The translations under genes were made by a program, and so were the position numbers. A stretch of DNA of 64,000 nt from Lateolabrax maculatus (lineage: Eukaryota > Chordata > Actinopteri > Acropomatiformes > Lateolabracidae). Location of the stretch: contig CM062211.1 in NCBI GenBank assembly GCA_031216445.1, positions 3,484,001-3,548,000 on the forward strand. The letters are read 5' to 3'. The notes under the pieces were generated by a model. It saw nothing but the letters and a program-made list of their open reading frames with translations. It had not been told where the DNA came from and did no database searches. This document shows positions 50,235 through 60,643 of the stretch, piece by piece; position 1 is the stretch's first letter, and each line of letters opens with the position of its first letter.

Positions 50235-53200
50235 CTAGAGTTTCGTATGTTTGAACTGTTACAAAAAAAAAAAGGTCAAATGTGAGTGTCAGTGTTGTAA
50301 AAGCAAGCAACATTATAACTGCTATAATACACAAGATAACTCAGGCTTTTATCTACTTCCATAACTGTAATTTCCTTACAAGCCAGACCCAAGCAATTTA
50401 GAAGAGACTTTAATCAATGTAGTTAGAGAGATTATCAAAAATAAGTGCTGTATCTAAGGGTTGTTTTTGTCCTTTTTGCTATGAGGCTTAAGGATGGCAG
50501 TGATCAGACCATTGGTCCATTTACACTTAGGTTTAGATTTGGTTTAGATGCCTATTAGTCTGGAACCTCTGAGTCCATTTTTGATTTCCAAGGGGCATTA
50601 TCAAGTGGTGCGTCACTTTACATGTTGCTGCTGAAGGAATTGTGGGACAGCATGATTTCCTTTCCTTTCCTAAAGGATGGTCATGTCTACCCTAAGCTAA
50701 AGGAGATTTAAAAAAGGAAGCACTGAAGCATCTTTACCTTAGCGTTTAGAGAAGTGGACCAGCTCTTATCATGGCTACCACTTAGATACTTCAGGTCATT
50801 TCACTCAATTTGGAATCTTCCTAAGCAAAAAAATACTATTTGACCGCAGCCCTGGTGTTTTCAGCCTAACTTAAGCGCTGCCATTTTGAAGACTGAAAAT
50901 TGTACACTTGCACAGAAATATAAGAAGAATATAAGATAAGAAATATCAATATTTATACAGCCGCTAGCAATGGGATTTTGTGGACACATTCATGCTCCCC
51001 AGAGGACTGTGAGCTTGTCTGTGAAATTATTTCCGGTGTTGTGGTTTCACTTCAAATACAAGTCATTCAGTTATTAGACAAAAGAAGTAAGAACTGTATT
51101 TCACTTTCGTTTTATTTTTACTTTTCATTTATACCTTTTAAATCTTCCGTACTTCTCATCTAATTATAAAAAGAGAATGACTTGAAAAGTTTACAAACTT
51201 TTTTTTGTCTTTTTAATATCATAATGAAGCCCTTTGCTCTAGTACCATCCTGAGGCTAAACCTGATATTTTTAGCTCCATGTTTCATATGACTGCGAGAA
51301 AGTAAATAGTTGTGAGTATGCCTTCACTTTTGTGCTGTGTGGCTTCTACTGGCCAATAGAAATGTTTCATATATATTTGTCTTGTAAGGAATACTAAGCA
51401 TCCATACAGAAGCCCAGAACAGAAAGAATGATATACTGTATAACTAGTTTTCCTTACCACCTGGCCTGGACTTTTGTCCTCCTTTTGTTGTTCAAGTACA
51501 TGCAACATGGCGTCATGAAGGGTCGGGAAGAACATGGAGGTCACAATCTCGTCATCGAAGAACATACAGCTGTGTAGTTTCTCCAGGATGTACGCTGTCA
51601 ACACATGAGGATCATGTTGTGGGTTTTCACCGGCAATATTGACTCCTGCACTGATTGTGGGATGTAGAAATATTAAACTCACCGTCACAAGAAACAATGT
51701 AAACATCCACATCAACACGGATGAACTCTTTGAGTGCCTGTGGAGAATACACTGAGTGTGACTGATTTTTCTATTTTCTGTCAGAAGTTATTATGGCAGC
51801 TTAGTATTCAACTTGTTCCTATTTTTATTGAATCTTTTGCATTTCCTTTTTCCTTGAAGTGTTCTCAAACTCCAGTATGTGGGATCCCCCTGAATGACTT
51901 TGTACCGTTTTGAGTCCCTTCAGAGCAGAGATGTCTAGGAAGGAGACAGCAGAGAAGTCCAGGATCAGGCTGTGGAGGTCCACTTTGGGGACGCTGATGT
52001 TATCGGGAAACTCGGCATTCCAGTTGATCTGGAAGGGAAGGCCTTTGACGTCAGGGGGCAGGTCCAACTTCTCCATATTTATGTAAGACCCATCAGTCGA
52101 CTGGTGGAATAAGACTTTCTGTTTGACAGACATAAGAAAGGAGGCTTAAAGGTTTTTGGAAGAACACTCTGAAGCATTCGCTGGTGCAGTAGTTTCTAGT
52201 ACATCTGAGGTCTCACCTCTGTAATGTCGTCATCCTTTCTCTGCAACAGTTTCTTGATTTTCCTGAGAGCCTTGTTCCTCTTCCTCAAAACTCTCAGAGG
52301 GTTAAACCCAACCTGGAACAACAAATGTTGGCATTATGTTCAAACATAAACTGAGGCAGTGGAGAGAGTAGATGTGTCGTACGTACAGCTTCTACAAGCT
52401 TGTCCCTGAAGAATTCAATATTGGCGAAGAAGATGGGCGAGGGTATCCTGAAGATTTTTACTCCCCTTGGTTCAGATATCTGGGGAAGGAAACATCATGA
52501 TGAAACAAATTCAGAAGGATATCACATCGCAAACTGAAACCGTTCAACAGTGTTGTGTTCATTTGATTTAATTTAACAGACTTACATGCAGGTAATCTTT
52601 GTTATCTCTGTAGAGGTCGGTCCCTGTGATGTTAGCCAAGACAGAACAGCGGGGGCTGGAAACAACACGAAGAGGGCTCAACATACATAATGTTTAAAAT
52701 CAATGACTTTTTATTAAAGTGCTAACCAAATGACATCTTGGCCACTGTTATTCGACCAAGAGGAGTTTCATTGTTTTCAGTCACCGCAGTTCAGACGAGA
52801 CTGCGACTGCCTTGTTTTGCCCTGGGCTTTGTCTCTCAGGCTACATACAGACTGCCTTGTTAATGAGGGTTGTTGGACTTGTATGCAGCCTGAAATGAAT
52901 GCATGCACACTACTGGTGTTTTTTTCGGATAAAAATATAAATTATTTTATTTGCATTTTTATTTTATCTTATAAAACTATTATTCTCATTAAAAAAGGAC
53001 GGCATTCTTTGTAAATTAAGTTTCAGGTATCTATCAAGGGAAAAAATAGATTTTAATCAAGGTCAATGCATTCATCATAAATGTATTATTTCTAATGGTT
53101 TCCCTCCTTGAGGATTAATTAATGTATAATACACACCCTGACATAGTGTTGCTTTTTTTGTTGCTACCCTTTAGAAAGAACATTACCCAATTTCATCTAT

Positions 53201-56200
53201 ATTCAACTATCCACTACAGTAAATCTTCCTCATTATTTCCTTTTCGCAGTCAGTTTGCATAAAAAGGAACTGATATCACATTTCCTAAATTGTGTTATTA
53301 CAATTGAGCCCTGAAGACGACAGAGAGCAGCTCCACCCCCAAGGCCACCGCCAGACCAAGATCCAGTCCCAGCAGGATGGCACCTAGACACGTCAACACC
53401 CACACCACCTGCAGACAAACACCTGAGGTCAAACACTGAAAGAGAGCAGACCGGGCCAAATACCAAGTAAATACTGTACATCTCAGTTTTGGCAGTGAAC
53501 GACAAGCCATTTGGAACACCTACACATTCTAGTTTGTCCCTCCTCCACAAGTACAGGATTTCTCCGAACTGCATCAGCATGCCCTTCAGGTTGACGATGA
53601 CCAAGGCACCCAGGACAGACTGGAGTGAAGGCAAATAATATTTATAATAAAAGAAAAAAACACCTTATGGGGATACTTTTAGACCTGTAGATATGCAATC
53701 ACAGCTGAGCCATCTCCCATATATAAATCAACATGAAACAAAAATGTCCAGTTCTCTCTCCACATATGGAACATAAACATCCTGGTATGAACCGTTACAT
53801 GACAGAGGGGAGTCTCACCCTGGGAAGCGGCTCCAGCAGGAAGCCAAGTGCCACAGTCACAATCATGGCCATCATGGCTGAGATCAGCCCTGCAATCTGC
53901 ATTTGTAAAAAAAAAAAAAAGTTAATGTTTAATTTTAACATGCCAATGAAAGATTTCATATGAACCAGACTGTAAAGCTACATTAAAAGGCTTGTGACTC
54001 AGCAAACGGCTGCTGTAGATGTAGTGAGGTTTGTTGTGTGACCTGCGTTTTGCCTCCTGAGCTCTCCTGCACGGCCGTCCTGGAGAGTGCTGTGCTGGCT
54101 GCAAACGACCTGAAGCTTGCGCCAAATATGTTGCTAACCCCAAATGCAATGAGCTCCTGGGATGGAGGGATGAAAAGTTACTTTTTTTTTTTTCTGGCAC
54201 TGAAAGGTCATCTTTGTCTAGACTCGAATGATTCAGTTTGACCTGCTTTATTACATGCACACGGAAGCTCACGCCAACCTTGACATGAAAGAAATATCCA
54301 GTTTAACTTTATATCTTCATGATCAAATTATGAGTCTTATTACTGTACTCGCTCTGTATGAGTAACCAATTAACTTTGTTTCCTCTGTAAGAGCCAGACA
54401 TGAATAGACGGGGTATATATATGTAACTCACCTGGTTCCCATCAATGGTGTAATCATGTTTGATAGAGTAGACTTTGGCCACAGAGAAGGCAACAGCAAA
54501 CCCCACTATGGCTACAGGGAAGGCCTCCACAGCACTCTCCTGGAAGATTTCCATGTTTGGCGCAATGGGAGATTCATACCTGAAAGATGTGTTTAAAATT
54601 GTGTTTAATTGTGCATTTAAAGGGTCTGAACAGTGGTGGAAAGAACTGTACTTAAGTACAATTTTGAGGTACATGTACTTTATTTGACACATATGATGAG
54701 CTTATAGAATACATGACATTGTTAACGATTGAACTGGTGGTTCCCAACCTTTTTAGTTTCTGACACCTTACAATAAAGCAGTGTCTAGTTGGGGCCCCTT
54801 ATCAGATGTGTGAGTTGTTAGCAGTTCCACCAAAGAGACATGTCCAAAAAACACACAGATTAGAGAAAAGTCTGAAAAATAAGCACAAATTTGTGTAGCA
54901 GAACTTTCTTCTTTCATCTCCCATTAATCTTCTCACAGCCCCTCATATTTATCTTGTAACCCCTTTGAAGGGGCCCGACCCCTAGGTTGGGAACCGCAGG
55001 ATTAAAATACCTTACTCTATAGCTAGCTTACCAACAGTACAATACTGCTTAGACTTTGAAGCATCAGCATTAACACAATTTAATAATGTCATCTATAATT
55101 TGACATGTGCTCTTACTTTTAATACTTGATGTACATTTTGATGATAATACTTGCATTACTACTTACCTGACGAAACAGCAGCCAGCATAATTTAAACTTA
55201 TTTAGACCCCTACATGGAGAACTTGAAACTTACCCACTAACCATTTTGCCAACAATGTCGACGTCATATCTCTTCTCGAAGTTGAAGCCATAGGACACCC
55301 CACAAGCTATGATAGTCTGTGTGAATAAAAAAGACCCCCGAGAGTTATGAGCATTGGCACCTATTGGTTTAAAATAGACTTGGAGTGACCTCATACACGC
55401 TTGAAACATGGCCCTTTCCTGCAACTCCTTCCAATCAATCGTTACCTTACTTTGTCTTCTGAGTGTGATTCTTCACGAACATAGTTTGTGAAGGAAATGC
55501 TTGACGACAAACAAATCGGTATCAGAGCAACTCACAACTGCATTACCAACAACAAATGAAGGCCTAAAGCTGTGATATACCGGAGGAAATGGTAGTGATG
55601 AAAGTATTCCTGAAAGATAAATTGTGCAGGAGGAGGATCTTCCTTTAAGGTTTCTCTCACCGTCATAACCTCTATGGGGATGGGAACAGGCAGCCTGGCT
55701 CTGTATCTGTCATTCAGCTCCTTCACGATGAACACCACCACCATGATCACTATGGACATCACCAGGTCACAGATGTTGGTGGAGGTGATCTGGACAAAGA
55801 TTTTCTCCAGGGTCTGTGCAAAAAAAAAAGCAGCCTGCACTCACACACTATTGGCTGCCCAACAAGGAGTTTTCAGAGGATGGAAACAGATGCCGTGACA
55901 GTTTGCATTTTAAAACATTAGCTTGATTCCCCGCTTTGAAAGGAACCCTTCGATATTTTGGGAAACAGCTTATTCGCTCTCTTGCTTTGAGTTAGAAGGT
56001 TGATAGCACTATCATGTCTGTGTGATGAATATGAAGCAACAGCCGGTTAGATTATCTTAGCATAAAGACCACAGATCAAACAGACAAGATACAGTCTGTT
56101 AATTAGTAAGTTTTACAGGTGCAAGTTTCACAGGTGCTTATTGGCTTTCTTGTCAAAGAAAACGTGTAAAACTTGCGTATTTCCTACATGACACAAGCGT

Positions 56201-58286
56201 ATATCCTAACATGTCAAAGTAATCCTTTAAGACAAGACTCTTTTGCAGGTCTAGCCATGTTTTTTCAACATTCAGACTGTTCAGATCTACAGTTCATGTC
56301 CTCTCTCCCTGGTCTACCTTGTTGTCCTACTGCCTGATTGATAAAAATGTTGGGAGTGGTCAAACATAAAATTGCATAGACAATAACAATATGTCATATA
56401 AGCTGTCAGATACATCCTGGACTTACATATATGATAGAGAGTGGACCACTCAAGCCTGCAACATTCAACCCCAACACAAACTTGAGCTGGGACACCAGGA
56501 TGTGGACGGCAGCGGCTGTGGTGAAGCCGGACACCAGAGTGTCAGACAGGTATACAACAATAAAGCCCACCTGCAGGACGCCCATGGCAAGCTGCACGGG
56601 ACAGAACAATGAAGGGAAAAGAAGCTTGGTGTGAAAACTCTTCCTACAACAGAGTATGGTACATGGTATAGTGTGGGGGCAGAGGCAAATCTACCTGGAA
56701 AATCCCCACGAGAAAGGTCATAGACGAGGCCACGAGGACTTTCTGCTGGTCCATGGTCAGGCCCTCAAAGCCGGTGATGTTGGCCGGTGGCCCGTCCTCT
56801 GGGACCAGACGGGTCACCACAGCTCCCACCATCAGGCTCAGGACTGGGAAGGAGCCTGCATGAAGGGGAGTGTGGAAGGGTGGGGAGACACTGTTAAGCC
56901 ACATCACACCCAATCTTATCTCCTCGTATTTAGATAAGATCCATGACTCTCCCAAACTGATTTATGTAGGAAAAAAAACAGTTTTATTACTTGGGGACAG
57001 TTGTTATGGGAATAAATGAGGGAGAAATTGTGATAAATTTAGATTTGTTTGAGTTTTGTCCCAAGTTCTATACATTTTCAAATAAATCATCAGATGGCAT
57101 TTGATAGAATGTAATGAAAAGTTGAATTGACATCAATTCAGATCAAAACGATTTGGCAGACCTATTATTAAGTGGAATAATTACCCTTTTCAAGATTTTT
57201 CAGCTGGTTTTGAAGACTAAGTGTGTTGTAATATACAATTTAACGATATAAATATTTTATAGTGACATACCTATAGATATGTGTCTTGAAGTACCAAGGA
57301 AGAAGTACATTAGCATGGGGAAGAAAGCAGTGTAGAGGCCGTAGCTCGGAGGCAGCGAGGCCAGCAGAGAGAAGGCCAGTCCTGAGCGAGACCACAGCAA
57401 AACATCAAACACAGAATGAAGATTATAATAATAGTGGATATTTTTCAATAAATTACTAGTTAATCATCTGCCATGTAAATTAGTACAAATAAGGAGAACC
57501 AGTTTTAGAAAAAGGTTTTTAAGTTACTGTAAGAAGCTAATTCTGTAGGTAAGTTGGCCAATACTTGTTTCTGAATGTCAATAGTAAAATTACATTGCAA
57601 CCTCTGGTAAATAGTATGTGGTGTAGACATTTCCACTTGAGCAAAACACGACTAAAACTTTAATTTAATTTAATCTAATTTTAAGCCAAATTTCTCAGAT
57701 GGATCAGTGATTGTTGTTGCTGTGCACTGTCAACATTTTTTCTTGTGGAACCATTAAGTTGGCCGAATGGTTTTGGTTGTTCTGAATGCACCAGCGATGA
57801 CAGGACTCTGCAGCCACGGACCCAGGCTCTGTCCGTCCTGCTCCTCACCTTGCATGATTGCCACCAGTCCGGTGCTGATCCCAGACACCACATCACCCAG
57901 CAGCCACTCTCTAACTCTGTAGATCCTCATCCAGCCAATGATGGGCAGAAGAGAGAGCGCTGCATTCTTGGCACGTTTTGAATCACAGCTGGGTTTAAAA
58001 GAAAAAAAAAGCTCTTGCACTTTGTCTACTAGAGTTTGCAACTTAGACACAATTTCATCAAAGCTTCAAATTTCATCAAAGATGTACAAAAGAGTGGAAG
58101 TTATTAAGTCAAATCAGAGGCTGTGATCCTGATCTCTAAAGAATCAGGCTTCACTTACCTCAGATACTCTCTCACATGATCCAGGATGGTTTTGCGTTTC
58201 CTGTAGATCTTCTCATGATCTTTAGCAAAGCTGTCCTCAGAGTACACAGGTCTGGCCACCGCATATTGTTTCCTCAAAGTCACCAT
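50235..58286 (-). CDS. slc26a3: SLC26A3-type chloride/anion exchanger, complete tandem copy
   Basis: Multipass plasma-membrane anion exchanger (chloride/bicarbonate type by family). Nineteen exons in frame give about 722 residues; human SLC26A3 has 764. Exons in reading order: 58286-58159, 57988-57849, 57381-57271, 56855-56695, 56591-56427, 55813-55661, 55316-55234, 54579-54432, 54156-54043, 53896-53819, 53619-53524, 53408-53302, 52655-52586, 52479-52387, 52312-52217, 52118-51906, 51737-51683, 51594-51458, 50255-50235. The N-terminus QYAVARPVYSEDSF is of SLC26A3/A4 type. The signature PPSYGLYTAFFP leads to LGTSRHIS. NIT near residue 152 is a likely extracellular glycosylation site. TALSRTAVQES carries the conserved Ser-Arg (about 388-389) of the anion site. 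A STAS domain fills about 520-705. A 7-codon last exon ends HTKL, a PDZ-ligand-like tail. The position beside cbll1 matches human SLC26A3. SLC26A4 is less likely. Confidence 0.93.
54631..55160 (+). repeat. Dispersed repeat, copy 2 of a two-copy family
   Basis: Homologous blocks with 3865-4530 (see that entry). Here the inner core is clearer: GGTTCCCAACCTTTTTAG near 54739 and CCTAGGTTGGGAACC near 54981 are inverted relative to each other. TACTTAAGTACAATTTTGAG at the left and TTGATGTACATTTTGATGAT at the right resemble termini of abundant fish repeats. It sits in the slc26a3-like intron between exons 55316-55234 and 54579-54432. Confidence 0.7.
55814..56426 (-). other. slc26a3: slc26a3-like intron, nothing identified
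   Basis: Intron between exons 56591-56427 and 55813-55661. An A/T-rich pyrimidine tract (minus strand) precedes the acceptor. No repeat family or extra exon is recognised. Confidence 0.5.
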
Positions 58287-58950
58287 CCTCACACCTCAAG
58301 TGTCTGAGGAATCTAATTGCAGAGTAATAGGAAAAGTTCTGGAGATAGATCCCTGAACGAACCTTTGCCCGCTGCTTCCCTGTGTGGTGCTGTGAGTCTG
58401 TATGCATCTAATCTGTGATCTCAGATCAAGTTCATCACTGTGTCAGTTTTGTCTTAACTCTGCTCAATCATTAACACATGCAGATTTATGATTTATAGTG
58501 TTTCATTGTGTTCGTTTGATTCATTCATTATGTCGTTTCATTTTCATTTATAGTTTCAGTCACTTTCAAACTGACGTTATGGAAGAGAGATTTTCTGAAA
58601 TATTGAGTTTTGTTTGGCTTGTTTGGTTAGTTTCAGTGAGCAGTTGAAATGTTCATGTTCTTTGTATTAGATTTCTGCCTTAAAAAAGAACCACAGCTCC
58701 TCTCCTCTCCTCTCTCCTCAGCTCCATTTGTGTTCTAAGACTACAAATCCCATGATGCGGTAATAACAACTTCAAATGCATTTACTGAGCTTTACCTTTC
58801 ACACAATGATCACATAGAAAGCCCAGTTTGTCAGTGAAGAATTATGAAATATTCCTCTGTTGTGTGGGCTCATTTGCTCCACAATCAGTGTGAAGTCACA
58901 CAATCAGGGTCGTACTAGGTCATGTACTCAAAGATTGTCAAAAAATGGAA
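58287..58950 (-). promoter_or_regulatory. slc26a3: Upstream region of the slc26a3-like gene
   Basis: Contains the 5' UTR and promoter of the minus-strand exchanger gene, with no exon visible. ACTACAAATCCCATGATGC at 58740-58758 is a near-consensus ZNF143/Staf binding sequence. A TCTCC-rich tract lies next to it (58698-58720). The transcription start is not resolved. Confidence 0.4.
58740..58758 (+). promoter_or_regulatory. ZNF143/Staf-like binding motif
   Basis: ACTACAAATCCCATGATGC closely matches the remembered ZNF143 site ACTACAANTCCCAGNATGC. It lies about 455 bases upstream of the slc26a3-like start codon. Confidence 0.5.
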
Positions 58951-58953
58951 GCA

Positions 58954-59300
58954 TTAACTACTACTACCTACTGCTACTACCGTTGGAGCAACTATAATAT
59001 GTACTTTAAGGTTCCTCGTACCATAAACCTCCTTCGTCCTTCCTCTTTCCCTCTTGACTGGCAGCTCCTTCTTCAGCATCCTCCTCCCGACAGCGTCCCT
59101 CCTCTGCACATGTCCAAACCATCTCCATCTCGCCTCTCTCGCTTTGCTCCCAAAGCGTGTAACCTGAGCTGTCCCTATAATATACTCATTCCCACTTCTG
59201 TCCATCCTCATCTCTCCCATCAGAAATCTTAACATCTTCATCTCTGCCACCTCCAGCTCTGCCTCCTGTGTTCAATCTGGCAGATACTCTGGCAGAAGTT
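58954..59300 (-). mobile_element. Non-LTR retrotransposon (RTE-like) 3' ORF fragment
   Basis: A 98-codon open stretch on the minus strand contains RNEYI-like GNEYIIGTAQVTRFG, KAREARWRWFGHVQRRD, GRRMLKKELP and KRERGRTK. The order R.RWFGHVQRRD..GRRML..ELPG+R+RGR is typical of the C-terminal part of reverse transcriptase ORFs in abundant fish non-LTR elements. Only the tail remains; the rest of the polymerase is absent. The subfamily assignment is an inference. Confidence 0.7.
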
Positions 59301-59319
59301 AAATTCCCATAAAAGTGAA

Positions 59320-60236
59320 CTCCTCCCCATCGACGCTCTCTATCTAATTTCACGGTCTCTCTTTCTATTCAGAGTTGTCTCTCAAGGTTTAAATACTTTG
59401 GGGTGTTTATTACAACTTCCTTTAATGATCTTTTTGCTAAAATCTTTCACCCGCTTGTTAATAAACTTTACATTGGCCGTGTTGAACTTATAAAGATGGT
59501 GATACTCCCCAGATTTGTGTAACTGTTTCAACACATTCCAATGTTTATGAGAACGTTATTTTTCCCATCAACCAGATCCGATGGTGTCATCATTCCTATG
59601 GGCTAATACACCTCCACACAACAAGAAAGCCATTCTACAACTCCCAAAACCCAGTTTTTACTAATTCAATTAAGATCCGGATACAATTCTGTAAGCATTT
59701 TGAACTGGACAACCCTCTACCGTAATCCCGGTTTTTAAAAATAACATATTTCCACTCTATTCATCAGACTCCACTTTTTGTATCTGGCATGACAAGGGTT
59801 TAATTCACTCACAGAGCTCTCAACTAGGTGTGACCTGCCAACCCCCCCCCCCCCCCCCCCCCTTATTTTTGGCTTTAAACATCCCCATCACCCTAACCAC
59901 CCTCCTGGGTTACTGATTGATTCTCTTCTCACTTTGGATCTTGTCCATAAATGCTTCACCCCTCCCCCCTCTTTTTCTCTCCCACTACTGTCTAATGAAT
60001 GAACTTATGTTCCTCTCACTTAATAACTGTTTATTCATAGCCAGTGGGAGGAATTTGGGAATGTGGGGTTGAATGGTATGTCAAAGTTGGGTAGCAGTCG
60101 ATGGACGTGAGGGTATTCTTGCTTTGTTTACATATCTTGTCTGTCAAATCAGAGACCAGTTCATTCTGATATCATAGATACATTATGTAACTTTTTATTA
60201 TCCACAATACAGGTGTAAAATCAATAAAAAAAAAGA
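59320..60236 (+). mobile_element. Decayed L1-like retrotransposon 3' segment
   Basis: Broken reading frames on the plus strand include FKYFGVFITTSFNDLF, IKMVILPRF and LFQHIPMF, which match the L1-type reverse transcriptase C-terminal order (FKYLG-I..., IKMNILPKFLYLFQ-IP). Stops and frameshifts are frequent, so the copy is dead. The segment ends at an A-rich tail, CAATAAAAAAAAAG, near 60222-60236, consistent with an L1 3' end. A 21-C run interrupts it at 59842-59862. Confidence 0.65.
59842..59862. repeat. Poly(C) run, about 21 C
   Basis: Uninterrupted C homopolymer inside the L1-like remnant. It probably arose after insertion; its length is prone to sequencing error. Confidence 0.9.
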
Positions 60237-60359
60237 AAGTCACCATTTAGGGTGATCAAATTTTTATTTCAATATTTCATCCGCTCTTTCAGTCTTTTTC
60301 ACACTGCTCTGGTCCCAAACAGAGAACATAACTTTGAGAACAGTGTGCCAAATAGTTAA

Positions 60360-60365
60360 TTTATT
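60360..60365 (-). terminator. slc26a3: Candidate poly(A) signal of the second slc26a3 copy
   Basis: TTTATT on plus (AATAAA on minus) about 280 bases downstream of the stop at 60644. Another copy lies at about 60263-60268. The 3' UTR would span roughly 60340-60643. Confidence 0.45.
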
Positions 60366-60643
60366 CTCATTGTCATGAAAATATAACTATACAACATGTA
60401 AAATATATTACACTTATAATTCCTACAAATTCACTATATACAGTATAAAAAACAACAATGAAATTATTTTTCTTACATTACAGTAAATACTGTATATGTA
60501 AACTTTGATTGTCAGATGTATAAAGTATCTTGTCATTCATTACATCCGTGTATGTACAGCATGATCTGTAAAACATTTACTCTTTTTATCTTTGGTCTTT
60601 CTGGTGTGTTCTTCCAGAAAATCATCATCTTCTCATTTGCAAG

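Noticed and set aside
50235..58286. SLC26A4 (pendrin) or SLC26A6 as identity of the complete exchanger
   Set aside because: The N-terminus, the STAS residues and the position beside cbll1 on the minus strand fit SLC26A3 better. A formal tree would be decisive.
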